Source: Lepidurus packardi
Lineage: Eukaryota; Arthropoda; Branchiopoda; Notostraca; Triopsidae
Assembly: GCA_023053545.1 (NCBI GenBank)
Contig: JAKZAN010000004.1
Location: forward strand, 7,626,001 to 7,690,000
DNA: 64,000 bases
Reading direction: 5' to 3'
This document shows positions 22,824 to 47,593 of the stretch, piece after piece. The notes beneath the pieces are model-generated. The model was not told where the DNA came from and ran no database searches. It worked only from the letters and a program-made list of their open reading frames with translations. The first letter of the stretch is position 1; every line of letters starts with the position of its first letter. Both the position numbers and the translations under genes were made by a program.

Positions 22824-25389
22824 TCAGTCGCTTCGATTATTAGCATAGTAAATAAATCCGAGCTCAAGCATGAAGATTACGAAGGACACGCTCGTGCCAA
22901 TACCTAATAGGAAAAAGGCGCTTTCTACATGTTTCAGTTGCAAACTTTCAGCGTGATTTTCACTCTTGCCAGAAGAACAGGGATTAGGAGATGGATGTGA
23001 TCTCCGGAAACAGTATTCCACAAGTCCATGCTCGTGAAGCTGTTGCATTCTAAACGCATAGAAGCTTACTCATAATGCCTTAAAATAAAAATAATAAAAA
23101 AGTTACGTATATTGTAAAAGGGGGTTGTAAATTGCGTGTCTATGTGTAATGACACCAAAATAGCTGACAACTAAGGAATTTCTGCTTTTCCGAGCTTCCG
23201 CCAACCGACATTTTCCATTCGCTTTCCAATCCTGGCTGATAATGTCTTCAATCACAGGAGTCTCCTAAATTGTGTTGTTATATTATTCATTGAATTTAAG
23301 ATGTTTTTATGTCCAAATGTAAGCTATATACGCTTACAATAATGAAAGCATACTTCCCAGTCAGTACTCGCTGGCTAGCAACTTCACTGGAAGCCACCCG
23401 CGTTTCTTTCGGATGTGTTCTGAGCAAATCGCCGATGCCTTTGAAAGGTCCTGACTTTGCTTGCTAAGATCATGGAATTCGTTATAAGTTTAACATGTTC
23501 TGAAAGCTTATTGGCCTGAAAACATTTATTTTAAATGTAAATATCAGTACCAGCATATCTACGTCATAGGATGAGTCACGTAGCACAGTAGGAAGCAAAA
23601 TACTCCCAGTTGCTAGTTCTTCCAGTGTTTCGAGGATAGGCTTCGTCTTGGGCATAGTCAAATTGGAAATGAGTGTCGAAGTGTAGGTATAGACTAGAAT
23701 GACCATTGCTAAGCACCACGTCGCTGCTAGAACGCGGGAGGAATGCGTCCGGGCAGTACAGGTTCCCGCTAGGTTTAGAACATTTAAACAAATTTTTAAT
23801 TTTAGCTCATATACCTTGGTTTGTAACTACACCAATGGTGAACAAATAGTGCAATCCGGGAGGCGGTACTTTCAACTCTACGGAATCCCGCGATATCTGA
23901 CACACCCAAACTATCTTGGAAATGAGCCATAGAAGGTTTGTAACGAGTAGGAGTGCCAGTATAAGGCATAGCCATACCTTTTATATGTAAAAAAAAATCA
24001 TAATTTTATTCAGAAGTATTAAAAAGGCTTGCGTTATTGTGATAGGGCAACATGAAGGCCCACAAAGTTCGTTGCTCTTGGTTTGCAGGAATTAAAAGAG
24101 AACTGGTCTCCTCGTACACGGGCCATACGAAATTAATCACTTGCGCTCTTTCGTACATTACTGTAAAAGGTGCTACTCCCAGCTCTATCTCCTAGAACAA
24201 AAATTTTGCTGGAATTGCTGGAATTTGAAACGTGAAAAAGGAAGTTAATGGAAGGTTATACATTTCGCATAACTTGTCCCACGATCCCATTCCAAGTTCC
24301 ATTGGCAATACCTCCGAAATTACCATCAGGTGGACGACTAACTTTGTATCTAGAATAAATATTGAAAATTTAAGACTTTTTTAGGGGTAAAGTACTGGCA
24401 TTCAGGGCAAATTACGTAAAGTTTAAGTGCTGGCTGAATATTTTGACGATTTCGAATACAAGTCCGCTGTATTGCTCGTAAGCTGACGAATCTTCCGGGA
24501 AGCTCATATACGGTGGTAACTTGAGAAGTTTAATGCTACAATTTCTTATGGTAATAGTAAAAATTTTTCCTACCGGCAGCGAGGATACTTTTAAATTTCG
24601 ACCTGATAGAAATTTTTTTCCGACGTCCATCCCTCTTGTTTTGGAAACAGTAGGGGAAAAGGTACAATATTCCCAAAACTGCAAGCTTACATTTTCAGTT
24701 AGGCGTAACCAGGATAATAGAATTAACTCCAAACTTTCTAGATGTATCTTTATAATTGAAATTAGTTAATTAATTAAATTTAAAATTTAAAAACCGAGAA
24801 AGTTAAATCCATCTAGCTTACTTGGAATAATTTGCAGTATGGGTTACCTTCAATCTCGAAGCCATCCTCTGCAATTCTCACGAAAAGCACCGAATTGTGC
24901 AGCAAAACGCGTTTAATATGTTTAACCTGGTTGAAGTTAGCATCTAAGAAGATCAGTCCATCATCTGTGAAACTTTAGAGTTAACTTGTTCTAGTTTTGT
25001 ATCAAGTTTCTGGATAGTTACAATAGTTTAAAGCTTGCTTAGTTATCGAGTTCTTTTGCGATACATTGAGGAAATATATATCCAATTTGGTTACGTGCTT
25101 TTGAAGCCGGAAAATGGAGGTCTTAAACTCAAACGTTTTCAAGATATTTGTAGTTTTTTTCCCAATACTTTCTACAAAACATGCTAAACAGAAAACGCTA
25201 TAGTATGTGTTAAGCAAAATGGTGTTAGCTATTTAGGTAAAAATGTAAAATTGTACCAATCCTTTGCTTGCGCTGCCAGGAATCAGAGTTCGAGTTTGAT
25301 GTTCCATAAGACGGAATTGTTAATTGCCCCACTAGCAAGAAAAGCAAAGCCATCCATGCCATGTTAAGCTTTCTTGGTCTACTGGACAT
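22824..25389 (-). CDS. Ionotropic receptor IR-D
   Basis: A full-length IR gene by exon content. ATG 25389 gives a signal peptide (MAWMALLFLLVGQL after a basic start). Amino-terminal exons follow at about 25180-25010 (KTTNILKTFEFKTSIFRLQK) and 24965-24820 (DDGLIFLDANFNQVKHIKRV). Then come an exon with LTENVSLQFWEYC (24720-24540), LKLPPYMSFPEDSSAYEQY (24520-24410), NGTWNGIVGQ (24310), ELGVAPFTVMYER (24190), M1 and pore (VWLCLILALLLVTN to IGVVTNQ, 23978-23815), M3 (ARTHSSRVLAATWCL, 23770-23550), ETRVASSEVASQRVLTGKYA, ETPVIEDIISQDWK, and the last exon with LHEHGLVEYCFRR and the final membrane segment. Exon borders and phases in the channel half match IR-B and IR-C. Arg of MYER, Ser-Ser of RDSSYD and Glu of ETPV fill the usual ligand positions. 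It is closest to IR-E. Confidence 0.85.
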
Positions 25390-26313
25390 GATTCGTATAG
25401 GACATGGGATATATGACTACTTATATAAAAAAACAGAAGACTCTTCTCCCTTAGTTGAATATGTACTGAATGTCTATCAATTTTAGATTGGGTATTGTGT
25501 CAGGTTATAGAGACTCATTTCCGCTGTCTTTAGGAGACATATATCGAAAAGGTTGGGAAATGATATTAGGGTCTATAATTCTGTTATTCATAGCGGCCAT
25601 GGGAACATACTAATGATTGAGCAAGTTTTTAATAGAAATTGAACAATGTAATAGGTTAGCTTCAGTACGTTAATTTTATATATGTCAAATACATTTAATT
25701 AACGGATTGAAATTATATACAAAGGGATTGGCATCTCTTAGAGAAATGTGTAATATTATTTGTGGTCATTTGTCGTCATTTATTTGGGATTCTTCTTATT
25801 AAGAGAGTATTGTATTGACAGCTGGTACAGCGAGTACCGTTCTCGAGGTTGTTTAATAAATGCTGGGTGCATAAGAAAAGAGGATTTACTACAATGTATA
25901 GGAGACATTTGCTTGCACTGTATGCAGTACTCCGTAGCTTATTCTTCCTAGAATATTAATTAAGCGCACTGAGTAGCGAGGGTACTTCCTTATTATGCTC
26001 TCCGTAAATTTACAATTGTAACCAAGCATTGTACCTAATTGCGAGGTATCGACGGCGTAAAAAAATTGTTGTAATTTTACCATATTCTCATGATATAAGT
26101 TACCACAATATTTGATTATAAATTGCCTCCAAACTTTTTACTTATATCGCCGTAATATAACTGTATAACTCTTTACAATATTCAATTATTAAATGAGCAA
26201 AGAAGTTTTTTGCAATGTTAAGTATTTACATGCTCCGTTTAAGAAAAGGGACAGAAACGGATTTTACACGACAGTTACATGGGATTTAGGAGCAATTGAT
26301 CGATTCGTAATAT

Positions 26314-28741
26314 TCAGTAACAGTATTCCAGCAGAAATATGACCGCTGATAGAACTATTCCAATGCTCAGAAGGAAAAAACCACTTCCTAAGTGTTTAAA
26401 ATGCAATCTTTGTTTTTTGGGGGTTTGGCGAGTTTGGGATGTGCAAGGGTTACGCTTTGGATTCGTTTGCTGAGCACAGTAACTAATCAGTCCGTGTTCG
26501 TGAAAATGGAGCAATCTTGAAACACACAAACACCAATGCAAAATTTCGGGAAAATAATTTAGATGTTCGGAAAGTAGATATAGCCATATTTACTTGTGCT
26601 GCAGAAGGTTGTTATAGGAACCATTCTTGGGTGTAATTAAGCCTGTGAAAACGGTTGGGAAGGCTTCTCTGGTTCGGCGAGCTTCCCCTAAGCGACACCG
26701 GCCAGTAGCCTGCCAATCTCTGCTAACCAGTTCCTCGATTATAGGAACTTCCTAGAATTACAATAAACTAAGCAATAAAACTGTTTCGCACTAATTTTGC
26801 TACCAAAATAACATTTGGGAAAGTGGCTAAACCTAGAAAAAAGGAATTTGCAACGACACTTACGGTGAGGTACCCGAACTGTCCAGTTAGTACCCGCTCG
26901 GCTGCTTCTGCGTTGCTGGCAACTCGGGTCTCTTTAGGATACGTTCGTAAAAGATCTCCAATGCCGCGAATGGGACCACTGGGAGCATTCTAATACATTG
27001 CAGTCAATAGTTTCGCTAGCACTTGGGTTGATTCTTTCTGTTTCTTATCATTTATAGAAAATGGAACTGTGCTTACTAATGGGGAGATTTCGTACGACGA
27101 GGAACGAAGCACGAGTGGCATCAAAACACCTCCGTAAGCCAAGTCATCCATAGTTTCGATCAAGGAATGCAGTTTCGGCACCGTTAAGTACAAAATGAGT
27201 GACGATGTGTACGTGTACACTATAATCACGGCTGTCAAACACCAAGCTCCAGCCAAGACACGAGATGAATGGGTTATAGCTGGACAGTAACCCGCTAAAT
27301 TCATAAACATTTATAAAAGAAACAATAAAAGTTCAACAGAAGTTCTTTCTTAGAAAAATACTAACCTTGACCGCTAATTACTCCCAAGGCAAACATAAAT
27401 GAAATTCCCAAAGACGGCTTAGCTTGTTTTTCCTCACTCGACGATAGTTGGTAGTACGACGTTAAAGTGAAGATCAGCCACAGAAGAATAACCAGCAACG
27501 TTAAGGCCACCAAGAGGCAGAGCCAGACCTGTTTTACTTGTTTTGTTTAATGATGTATTACCCGATACAAATCTTCGTTACCTCTACATCGAATGGGAAC
27601 AAAAATGCCCACAGGCTAGTATTTTCTGTTGGAGCAGGAATTAAAACCGAACTGGTTTCTATTTCGAGAGGCCAAATGTAATTAATAACTTGCGCCCTGG
27701 CGTATAATACACTGAATGGAGCGACTGCCAAATCAATTTTCTGTCAATTTTTTAAGGATTAATAAAAAGAAGAGAGAATTTAAACTATACATTGTGCATA
27801 GCGAGGCCTACCAATCCATTCCAAGTCCCATTACTGAAACCCCCGAATACTCCATCCGGTGGGAAACTCACCTCGTATCTAAATGTATATACCTTATATT
27901 TAATTTCATTTTTACAATTATTAACAAACTGGCTTGGCAAAAGAAAATCAAAATTGTAGTGTACGTGAAATTGAAGTGCAGACTGAATAGTCGCACCACC
28001 TCGAAGACAAAACCAGTGTACTGATCGTACGCCTGAGGGTCTTGGGGTACCACCATAAATGGTGTAAACTGCAAATGCATATAATTAAATTTGATTGATT
28101 ATGTTAAATTGAATGTTAACTATACAGGCAAGGTACTCATTTGCAAACGTTTTCCAGAAAGAAGTTGCCTAGTAGCTTTCAACGACTTCAAAGTCCTTTC
28201 GAGTGTCGAAGTACGTTGTGGAAGTGCGAAACATCGTACATTCTGCGGCCAATGATCGAATGGATTGTGCTTTGATAGATCTATGCCGATTAGGAGTAAA
28301 GATATGAATGATTTACGCAATTCCCTCGAATCAAAGTGCTCTCGACGTTCGGAATGCGCGTCTATGGAATCGAAATCTAAATTTAGAATTCGATGGAATT
28401 CAGAAGGGAAATTATCTGTTACGTCGAAGAACTCGCTGGAGAGCAAGTTTGCTATTTATATGATTATAAGATGAGATAGAACGGATTTCCAACTGTGCCT
28501 TATATTGAATTAAGGTTTTTACGAATTCCATGGGTACTGAATGGATTTGAAACACTTCCGAATCATCCGCGGAACAAACTGAGTGTAACATTTCAAATTA
28601 GTAGTAATACTGGAATCAAACGCAATACGTCGAATGAATACAGTACTTACTTATTTGGAGAATATGGTTAAACCCTTCTGTTAGGGCAATATTAATTAAG
28701 ATATTTAACGAGAACATTATTAGTTCCCACTTTAAACGCAT
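26314..28741 (-). CDS. Ionotropic receptor IR-E
   Basis: An IR gene resembling IR-D along its length. ATG 28741 opens MRLKWELIMFSLNILINIAL, a signal peptide with a GTAAGT donor. The following amino-terminal region is uncertain. The exon starting near 28587 can be read as SADDSEVFQIHSVPMEF or in another frame, and the join to the next coding block (FFDVTDNFPSEFHRILNLDF, 28425 down to 28125) needs either a weak splice site or a frameshift. From there it is clear: LQFTPFMVVPQDPQAYDQY, NGTWNGLVGLA, DLAVAPFSVLYAR, M1 and pore (VWLCLLVALTLLVILLW to LGVISGQ, 27530-27370), M3 (AITHSSRVLAGAWCL, 27300-27070), ETRVASNAEAAERVLTGQFGY, EVPIIEELVSRDWQ, and the last exon 26525-26314. Ligand-type residues Arg, Ser-Ser and Glu are present. 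Confidence 0.8.
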
Positions 28742-28952
28742 CTTGAGCAACTTGGTGCTAGAATCAAAGTACCAAACTGATTTAGAGACGAATGCAGTAT
28801 ATATAGTTCTACAAGCAGTTTTCTTTCACATGGTACTTAAGTATTAGCATATGTTAAACCGACAAATTGCGTGCGTCTATTTCCTGACCTTTCGGCTCAA
28901 TTTTGACTAGTTTCGTAATATATTAATAAGCAAGCTATGGGAGTGCCGTTAT

Positions 28953-31900
28953 TTAACACATAAGTTTCAGGCGACGGGTAGCTAGTTCACCGCAAAAGGT
29001 CAAAATAGATACCAAAATTCCGATCCCACATATTATGTACGCTCCATATACATCAAACATTCGTAGTGGTCTTTCGGCTAAAGTTGGTACAGTACGACTA
29101 ATGCACTTGTTAGGCAGTGGCCAGTAATACTTTTCCCAATACTTAAGTATCCCCATCGCTTGCAGTTTCAACATTCTATTAAAATCCTCAACAAAAAATT
29201 TGTTGTCTTGATACTTTGCAGTTAATCATATTTTAAGAAAGCTTTTTCTTACTCTTTGCGTACAACTGCGAAGTAATTACTGCCTTTGCGCATGGCAAAC
29301 GAAACGTGCGTTTTGAAGAATTCTTCCTGGCCCAAAACCATCCGACAGTAAGTAAAATTTTTTAAATCGGCTGTTACGCTAGCAGTAGCGGATACGTACT
29401 CCTATAAGTAGGGTAAATTTAAACGGAACCCTCCAAAAAGAATTTATTTAATTTAAGAAAACTCACTTTGAGGTAAACTGCGGTTCCATTAGAGACTTTT
29501 TCTAAAGCTTCTCGGTCGCTAACGAGTGAATTATTTGGCTTAGTTCCCTCTCTTAAATGGTGAAAGATTTCCCTTCTCGCTTCCTATAGTTGAATAGCTG
29601 AAGATATATATATATATTTTTAAGATTCTGAAAAATGGGTTACCTTCACAAAGGTTTCCACGCTGGTTCCTTTGCGTACGATCCATTCCAAGTCTGATTT
29701 GGCCAACTGTTCCAATGTTTTTACTGGTGCTTCAATCTTTTTCACGGTAAGGAGGGAAACCAACGTTCCATTGTACGCATAGAGCACTGGAACGACCATG
29801 ATTAACCATAAAGCAACCACCAAACAAGCCGAAAGATAACGCGGCATAAACAATCCAGCTTTAAAAAGTATTATTTTTTTAAATCCAATTTCAAATGAGT
29901 TGCAGCATACTCTGTCCAGTGGTGACACCAATGCTTTTAAAAACTGCTGTTATGAACTCAAATTTCCATTCCTGCATATTAATACAAGTCAAGCAATACA
30001 TTGCCAACCATAAAGTTAAACCCACTAGTACTGCAGTTGCAGCCGTCACCAGCCAAACCTAATAGGAATGGTATTTAAGCTTATGTACTCTATTAAAAGA
30101 ATATTGCAGCTGAGTCTACAGAAATGAATTACTTCATAGTTCAGTGGTAAAAAATAAAGGAGAAATTTGTCGGTTTCTTGAGGAGGAGGAACGATTAGCA
30201 CGACTAATTCTTCGTAAATTGTTGCTGGGAAATCTGACACTTCATTTCTGCCTCCAATCATAGCGATTGGGCCTATGGCTATATCAGCTTCCTAACAATG
30301 ACAAGTTTTTAATTGTTTCTTACAATATTATATTTCTTATTCTATTTTGTCTTTTCTTTCGGAACTCGAATCTGTCAAGGCGGATGTTTGAAATTGCACG
30401 AGAATCAACTGATGGAGATATGTATAAATTAAAATCTGGTTTTACCAAACGCGCCAAATGTCCCATCATTCCACTCCAAGTACCGTCGTTGTCCAAACCT
30501 CCGCAATTGTTATCCGTTGGAATTATCGCTTCATAACTTTGAATTCAAAGTTGAGTGTACAATTTTTAAATTTTAATTTTTTAATTACGAGAAATTTAAT
30601 CGTTGGGACAAGAGATTCAAAAACTCGATATTGTAGCCCGATAAGGCTACGATATTCCTGTCGGCGTCTCTCTTGACGACAATCCAAGGAGGCCTCTATA
30701 AAATCGCTCACCGATCGTTTTTTTTATTATTATACCCCGAAATCAATAATGGTAGTTAAGACTTACGTGTATGGCACTTATAATCAATCGAGACCCGTTT
30801 AATTGCTTCTTAGCTATGGAATCGTTGATATGTCTGATCTGTAACACTGTTCCTACAGTTGTCTGTTTCCATTGACTCCCCGCACATTCTTGCAAAGTTA
30901 CTCGCAAGCTAAAATAAGCCATATTGTACTCATACGTTCATTAAAGGCGGTTTTAAAGAGGGAGTAAGGTTTCAAAACGAAAAAATATATTTTATAGCAG
31001 AAACCAAACTACATGTTCTGACTGAAGAACGCCTTTACCTATTAGCGCATTCAAAATCGGACTTTCGATTTATAAGGAAGTCACCATTATATTTCTTTGA
31101 GTGTTAAAACAAGTCTTTAGATGCTTTGATTAATTTGCAAGCTCGATTACAAAATATTGTGTTTTTCTTCGCGCCATCGCGCGATCGCCATAGCTTGACG
31201 TCCTGCCGAGCTGAAATCCGCGCCCGAGAGCCTTTGGGCAAGTTTCGGTTCGCTTTGCACTCAAGAGCCATCCCTTGGCAATGGGACCGCACGAGGCAGT
31301 TCCGATTATACGGATAACGCTCACTGCATGGCGTTCAGCGGAGCCCGCAAGTCGTGGCGCGAAAAAAAGTCCTTTTTTGTGATCGAGCTTGTAAATTAAC
31401 CAATATATCTGCAGACATGTTTGAGCATTCAAAAGAAAGATTTTTGTGCCACCCCTATTAATCGAATGTCCGATTTGGAATGGGCTAATAGGTAAAGACG
31501 TTAGCTTTCCGGGCAACTGTCCCCCCGTGTTATAAGGATAGGAAAATTTTAAATTTGGCGGAAAGGGGCGGCGCTTAAACCGCTAAATAATTAATTACTC
31601 AGTTAATATGCATAATTGAAATAGGGGTTCTTCAGTCAGAACATGTAGTTTGGTCTCTTCTATAACATATATTTTTTCATTTTGAAACCTTACTCCCCTT
31701 TAAAACTGTTATTTGAGAACCTCGTATTGTTAACTTTAAAAGGGACGGGAAATTGCTTGGAATGTGTGTTTTTCGGAACGATAACCGAGTCCAGCCAAGC
31801 GAGAATGCCAGCATTCAAACAGTGAAACCGCTTTTGAAACTATTATGAGTATTTTAGATTCATATGCATTTGAGCACTTGGAATGAAATTAAGTTGTTTA

Positions 31901-32451
31901 TACCGGAATAGGATGGGCTCTTAGAATATTCGTAAAATTCGTCGTTTTATCGGCCCAGGCCGGACAGGGAGCCAAGTCAACTCTCAAAACAGGCAAGGTC
32001 TTCGCTTTACGGATTAGATCACCCATAAGAACATGAGTTACCTGGCAAGATGTCAGTACTATGGCGCCTTTGAGAAGGGGGTTGTCTAATGACATCCTAA
32101 TTGTTAGGTGTTTATTAGACAATATAAAAAGAACTCACTGATGGCAGAAATGTTCCGTGAGTCCTTACCAAACGACTTGTACAAGAAAAATTTAAAATCG
32201 GCAGGCCTGATTTGACGGAGGTCACGAATGAGGTTGACGAGATGGAGCTCCACAAAGTCAAAAGGTCCGGAATATAAATTGATCGATTCGTCACCAAAAA
32301 ATGCTTGAAAATATAAACAATTTCTTCCTTTTCCTGATAATCGTTGGTAAATTTTACCAATCTTGGGTCTGGAATCCTTGTTGCCTTCTATGAGAACCCA
32401 CCAAAAAATAATAAACTTCAAAATCACCAGCATAAGTCGTAATGGAGCCAT
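28953..32451 (-). CDS. Ionotropic receptor IR-F (long amino-terminal domain)
   Basis: The most diverged and 5'-most IR of the array. Exon 32451-32169 starts with a signal peptide (MLVILKFIIFWWVLIEG) and continues to FFLYKSF. It joins in phase to 32085-31904 (DNPLLKGAIVLTSCQVTHVL), then to an exon from about 31830 (CLNAGILAWLDSVIVPK). These match the amino-terminal domain of IR-A exon for exon. A 262-bp inverted-repeat element lies in the next intron. Further exons carry LRVTLQECAGSQWKQTTV (30910-30770), PPWIVVKRDADRNIVALS (about 30690), NDGTWSGMMGHLA, EADIAIGPIAMIGGR (30295), M1 and pore (VWLVTAATAVLVGLTLW to IGVTTGQ), M3 (PRYLSACLVVALWLI, NGTLVSLLTVKK), NSLVSDREALEKVSNGTAV, EYVSATASVTADLK, and the last exon with MGILKYWEKYYWP. 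Ligand-type residues are Arg of GGR, Thr of RKGTSVE and Glu of EYVS. M3 lacks the HSSR motif found in the other copies. Confidence 0.82.
31134..31395. mobile_element. TIR element with TTAA flanks (MITE-like)
   Basis: The two ends are inverted copies over about 41 bases. The left end begins TTTGCAAGCTCGATTACAAA; the right end read on the other strand begins TTTACAAGCTCGATCACAAA. Both continue to a shared TTTTT-CGCGCCA block. The element is flanked directly by TTAA at 31130-31133 and 31396-31399. It is 262 bp, more GC-rich inside than its surroundings, and has no room for a transposase. It sits in an intron of IR-F. TTAA duplication is typical of the piggyBac superfamily, but the ends do not start with the CCC common there, so the family is open. 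Confidence 0.7.
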
Positions 32452-34502
32452 AGATGCTGTTTATCTGAGGATTTTTTTTAGCAAAACTCGCTTTTATACC
32501 GAAAAAAGGATGGAAAAATAACGTTTATTAAGAACGGTTGGTTGACATTTCTTGTATTGCCTGTGTATTCCGCGTGTATTGCTATTGATTAAGGTTTCTT
32601 TCCAAAGCGTTTTGATGCTGTTATAGCAGATGTGAACGATCCCATGATGACTTTTTGATGCGAGAATGGGAAGTTTGGAGGTTGGTTGGAAATAAGGATA
32701 TTTTTCTTTTTTTACGTATCTGCCAAGATCTGATGGCATGTTAGGGCGAAAGATGGTGGAGTCTGATAATTAATGAAAATCCACGGTTTGGTTGCATGAT
32801 ACTTGCGCAGACACAGAGTTGAGAAATTCGGAAAACTAGTTTACATCTTTCTATTTCTTTCTTTTATCGCAAAAGCGAAAGCAATTACGAAATTGCAAAG
32901 TGATGTTCTTTTAAAACGGCTTGTAGCATGTAGCTTGTCCGTAGCTTGCGTTGGTGGAATCCCAGCGAGTGCTTATCTGCCATTGCGCTGTTACTGTATA
33001 TGCAAAAAACGTTTAGTAGGGCAATAATCTTAACTGACATCTTCCGCAAGTGACGTGACGCAAACTTGGGCGAACTCTAAACAAAAAATAAAATAAACGA
33101 TGACGTAACTGCCATTTCGGACTCCTTAAAGTAATTGCAAAATAAACAAAACGCAACAAATAAATACACAAAGTGCAACACAATCAAATTATATCAACTG
33201 AAATGCAGAAACAATAAAACTGAAATTAACGGAAGAAGTTAATCATTTAAATAAGATATATTTCAAGGTAAAAGGACCGAAGTAGAAGGTAAAAGGGCAG
33301 AAGGTAAATTGCAAGAGATACATAATTAAAAGTTAAATTGCAACGAATAACTCAATACAACTTTCAAAAGATTTGCAAAAAGGGAAATTCTCTCCGTGCA
33401 GATATTTGCGGTTGCTAAATTCTTAGTAAGATCTTATAAGTTTTAAGAAAATGTATTAGAGTTCCAATTGTTTGAAAAATTATCTCGTGGGTTTTCCGGC
33501 TTGTCCACTTATCGTTCTAGTTTCAGTTTTCGGTTTCCATGAAACAGTTTCCAAGAATGAAAAATAAATTGCCCGAAATGTTGCTTCCATAATTCCACTT
33601 TATTACAGTCCTTTATCGTGCCCCAAGACCACGACATAGGCAATTACATTATACTTATATACAAAAGGCAACAGTCACGCATGCCAGTTTCTCCCTCTTT
33701 GTTCTATAACTTTGTTTATACAACAACCGAACAATAATAGCGAAAAAGATAAAGAAAAGGAGAGTTTTGGTTTCCCACCACATGTCCAACCCCGTACAAA
33801 AAGGGAATCCAACAGCCAAACATACACTGTACTTTAGGTTTTATCTTTAGTAAAACAAAAACAAAAAAAACACCTTAGCAACGCCATGGCACCCATCACT
33901 TCGTTGTTGTTTTTCCAGCACAAAAAGTAAATACAAAATTTCACACTCTTTTCTTGGCCATTAGTTTTTGTTGCTATTTCTTGTTCCTTTTTTTTTTGCC
34001 TATTTTTTCCAGGTTTTTATTACAAATAATTAACGTTGTCCTGAAAGTCTTCATTGAAGGTTATAAGCGGACGGTTTGTTTTCCAACCCAAAAAAGCTGG
34101 TCTTTCACAATTTTTTTCACACTTGTTGAAGGCAGCTTCCAAGGCACCCTTTAGGTTCATTTTTTGAAAAGGCAACGCGTATTTTATATATTAAAATATT
34201 TTTTGCTTGCGTTTTGCAATATAAAATGGTGTGGAAATCTTGGAATTAATCGTTGAAAGTTTCCAATTCTTCTTTTCGTCTCAAAAATTCTTCCTTGGCA
34301 CCCAAAATAGTAAAGTAAATGTGATTGGGATGTGAGATCGCCCTGCATTAACGTAAAGTACTCTGTCATGAATTTCTTCAGAAGGAAACAGAAATATATT
34401 TTTCAAGTTTTAAGTTGTTCTTTTTTCTCCCATTTTTTTATGAACCACTCGGTAGACATCAAATGTAGATCCTCCATTTTTGTGTGCCGCAAATTGTCTA
34501 TA
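32452..34502. other. Spacer between IR array and Kruppel-like factor gene
   Basis: AT-rich, with A-runs and short direct repeats of GGTAAA/GAAGG type near 33260-33320. The only sizeable open frame (32803-33027, +) looks like chance. The left part is the IR-F upstream region; the right part is likely 3' UTR of the Kruppel-like gene, with several minus-strand AATAAA candidates. Confidence 0.4.

Positions 34503-47593
<13,091 letters not shown>

Noticed and set aside
31130..31516. 128-codon minus-strand open frame in IR-F
   Set aside because: It overlaps the TTAA-flanked inverted-repeat element and has no similarity to the IR exons on either side.
32803..33027. Plus-strand 74-codon frame upstream of IR-F with a hydrophobic start
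   Set aside because: Possible signal-like segment, but no splice context, no family match and a non-ATG start. Not enough support.
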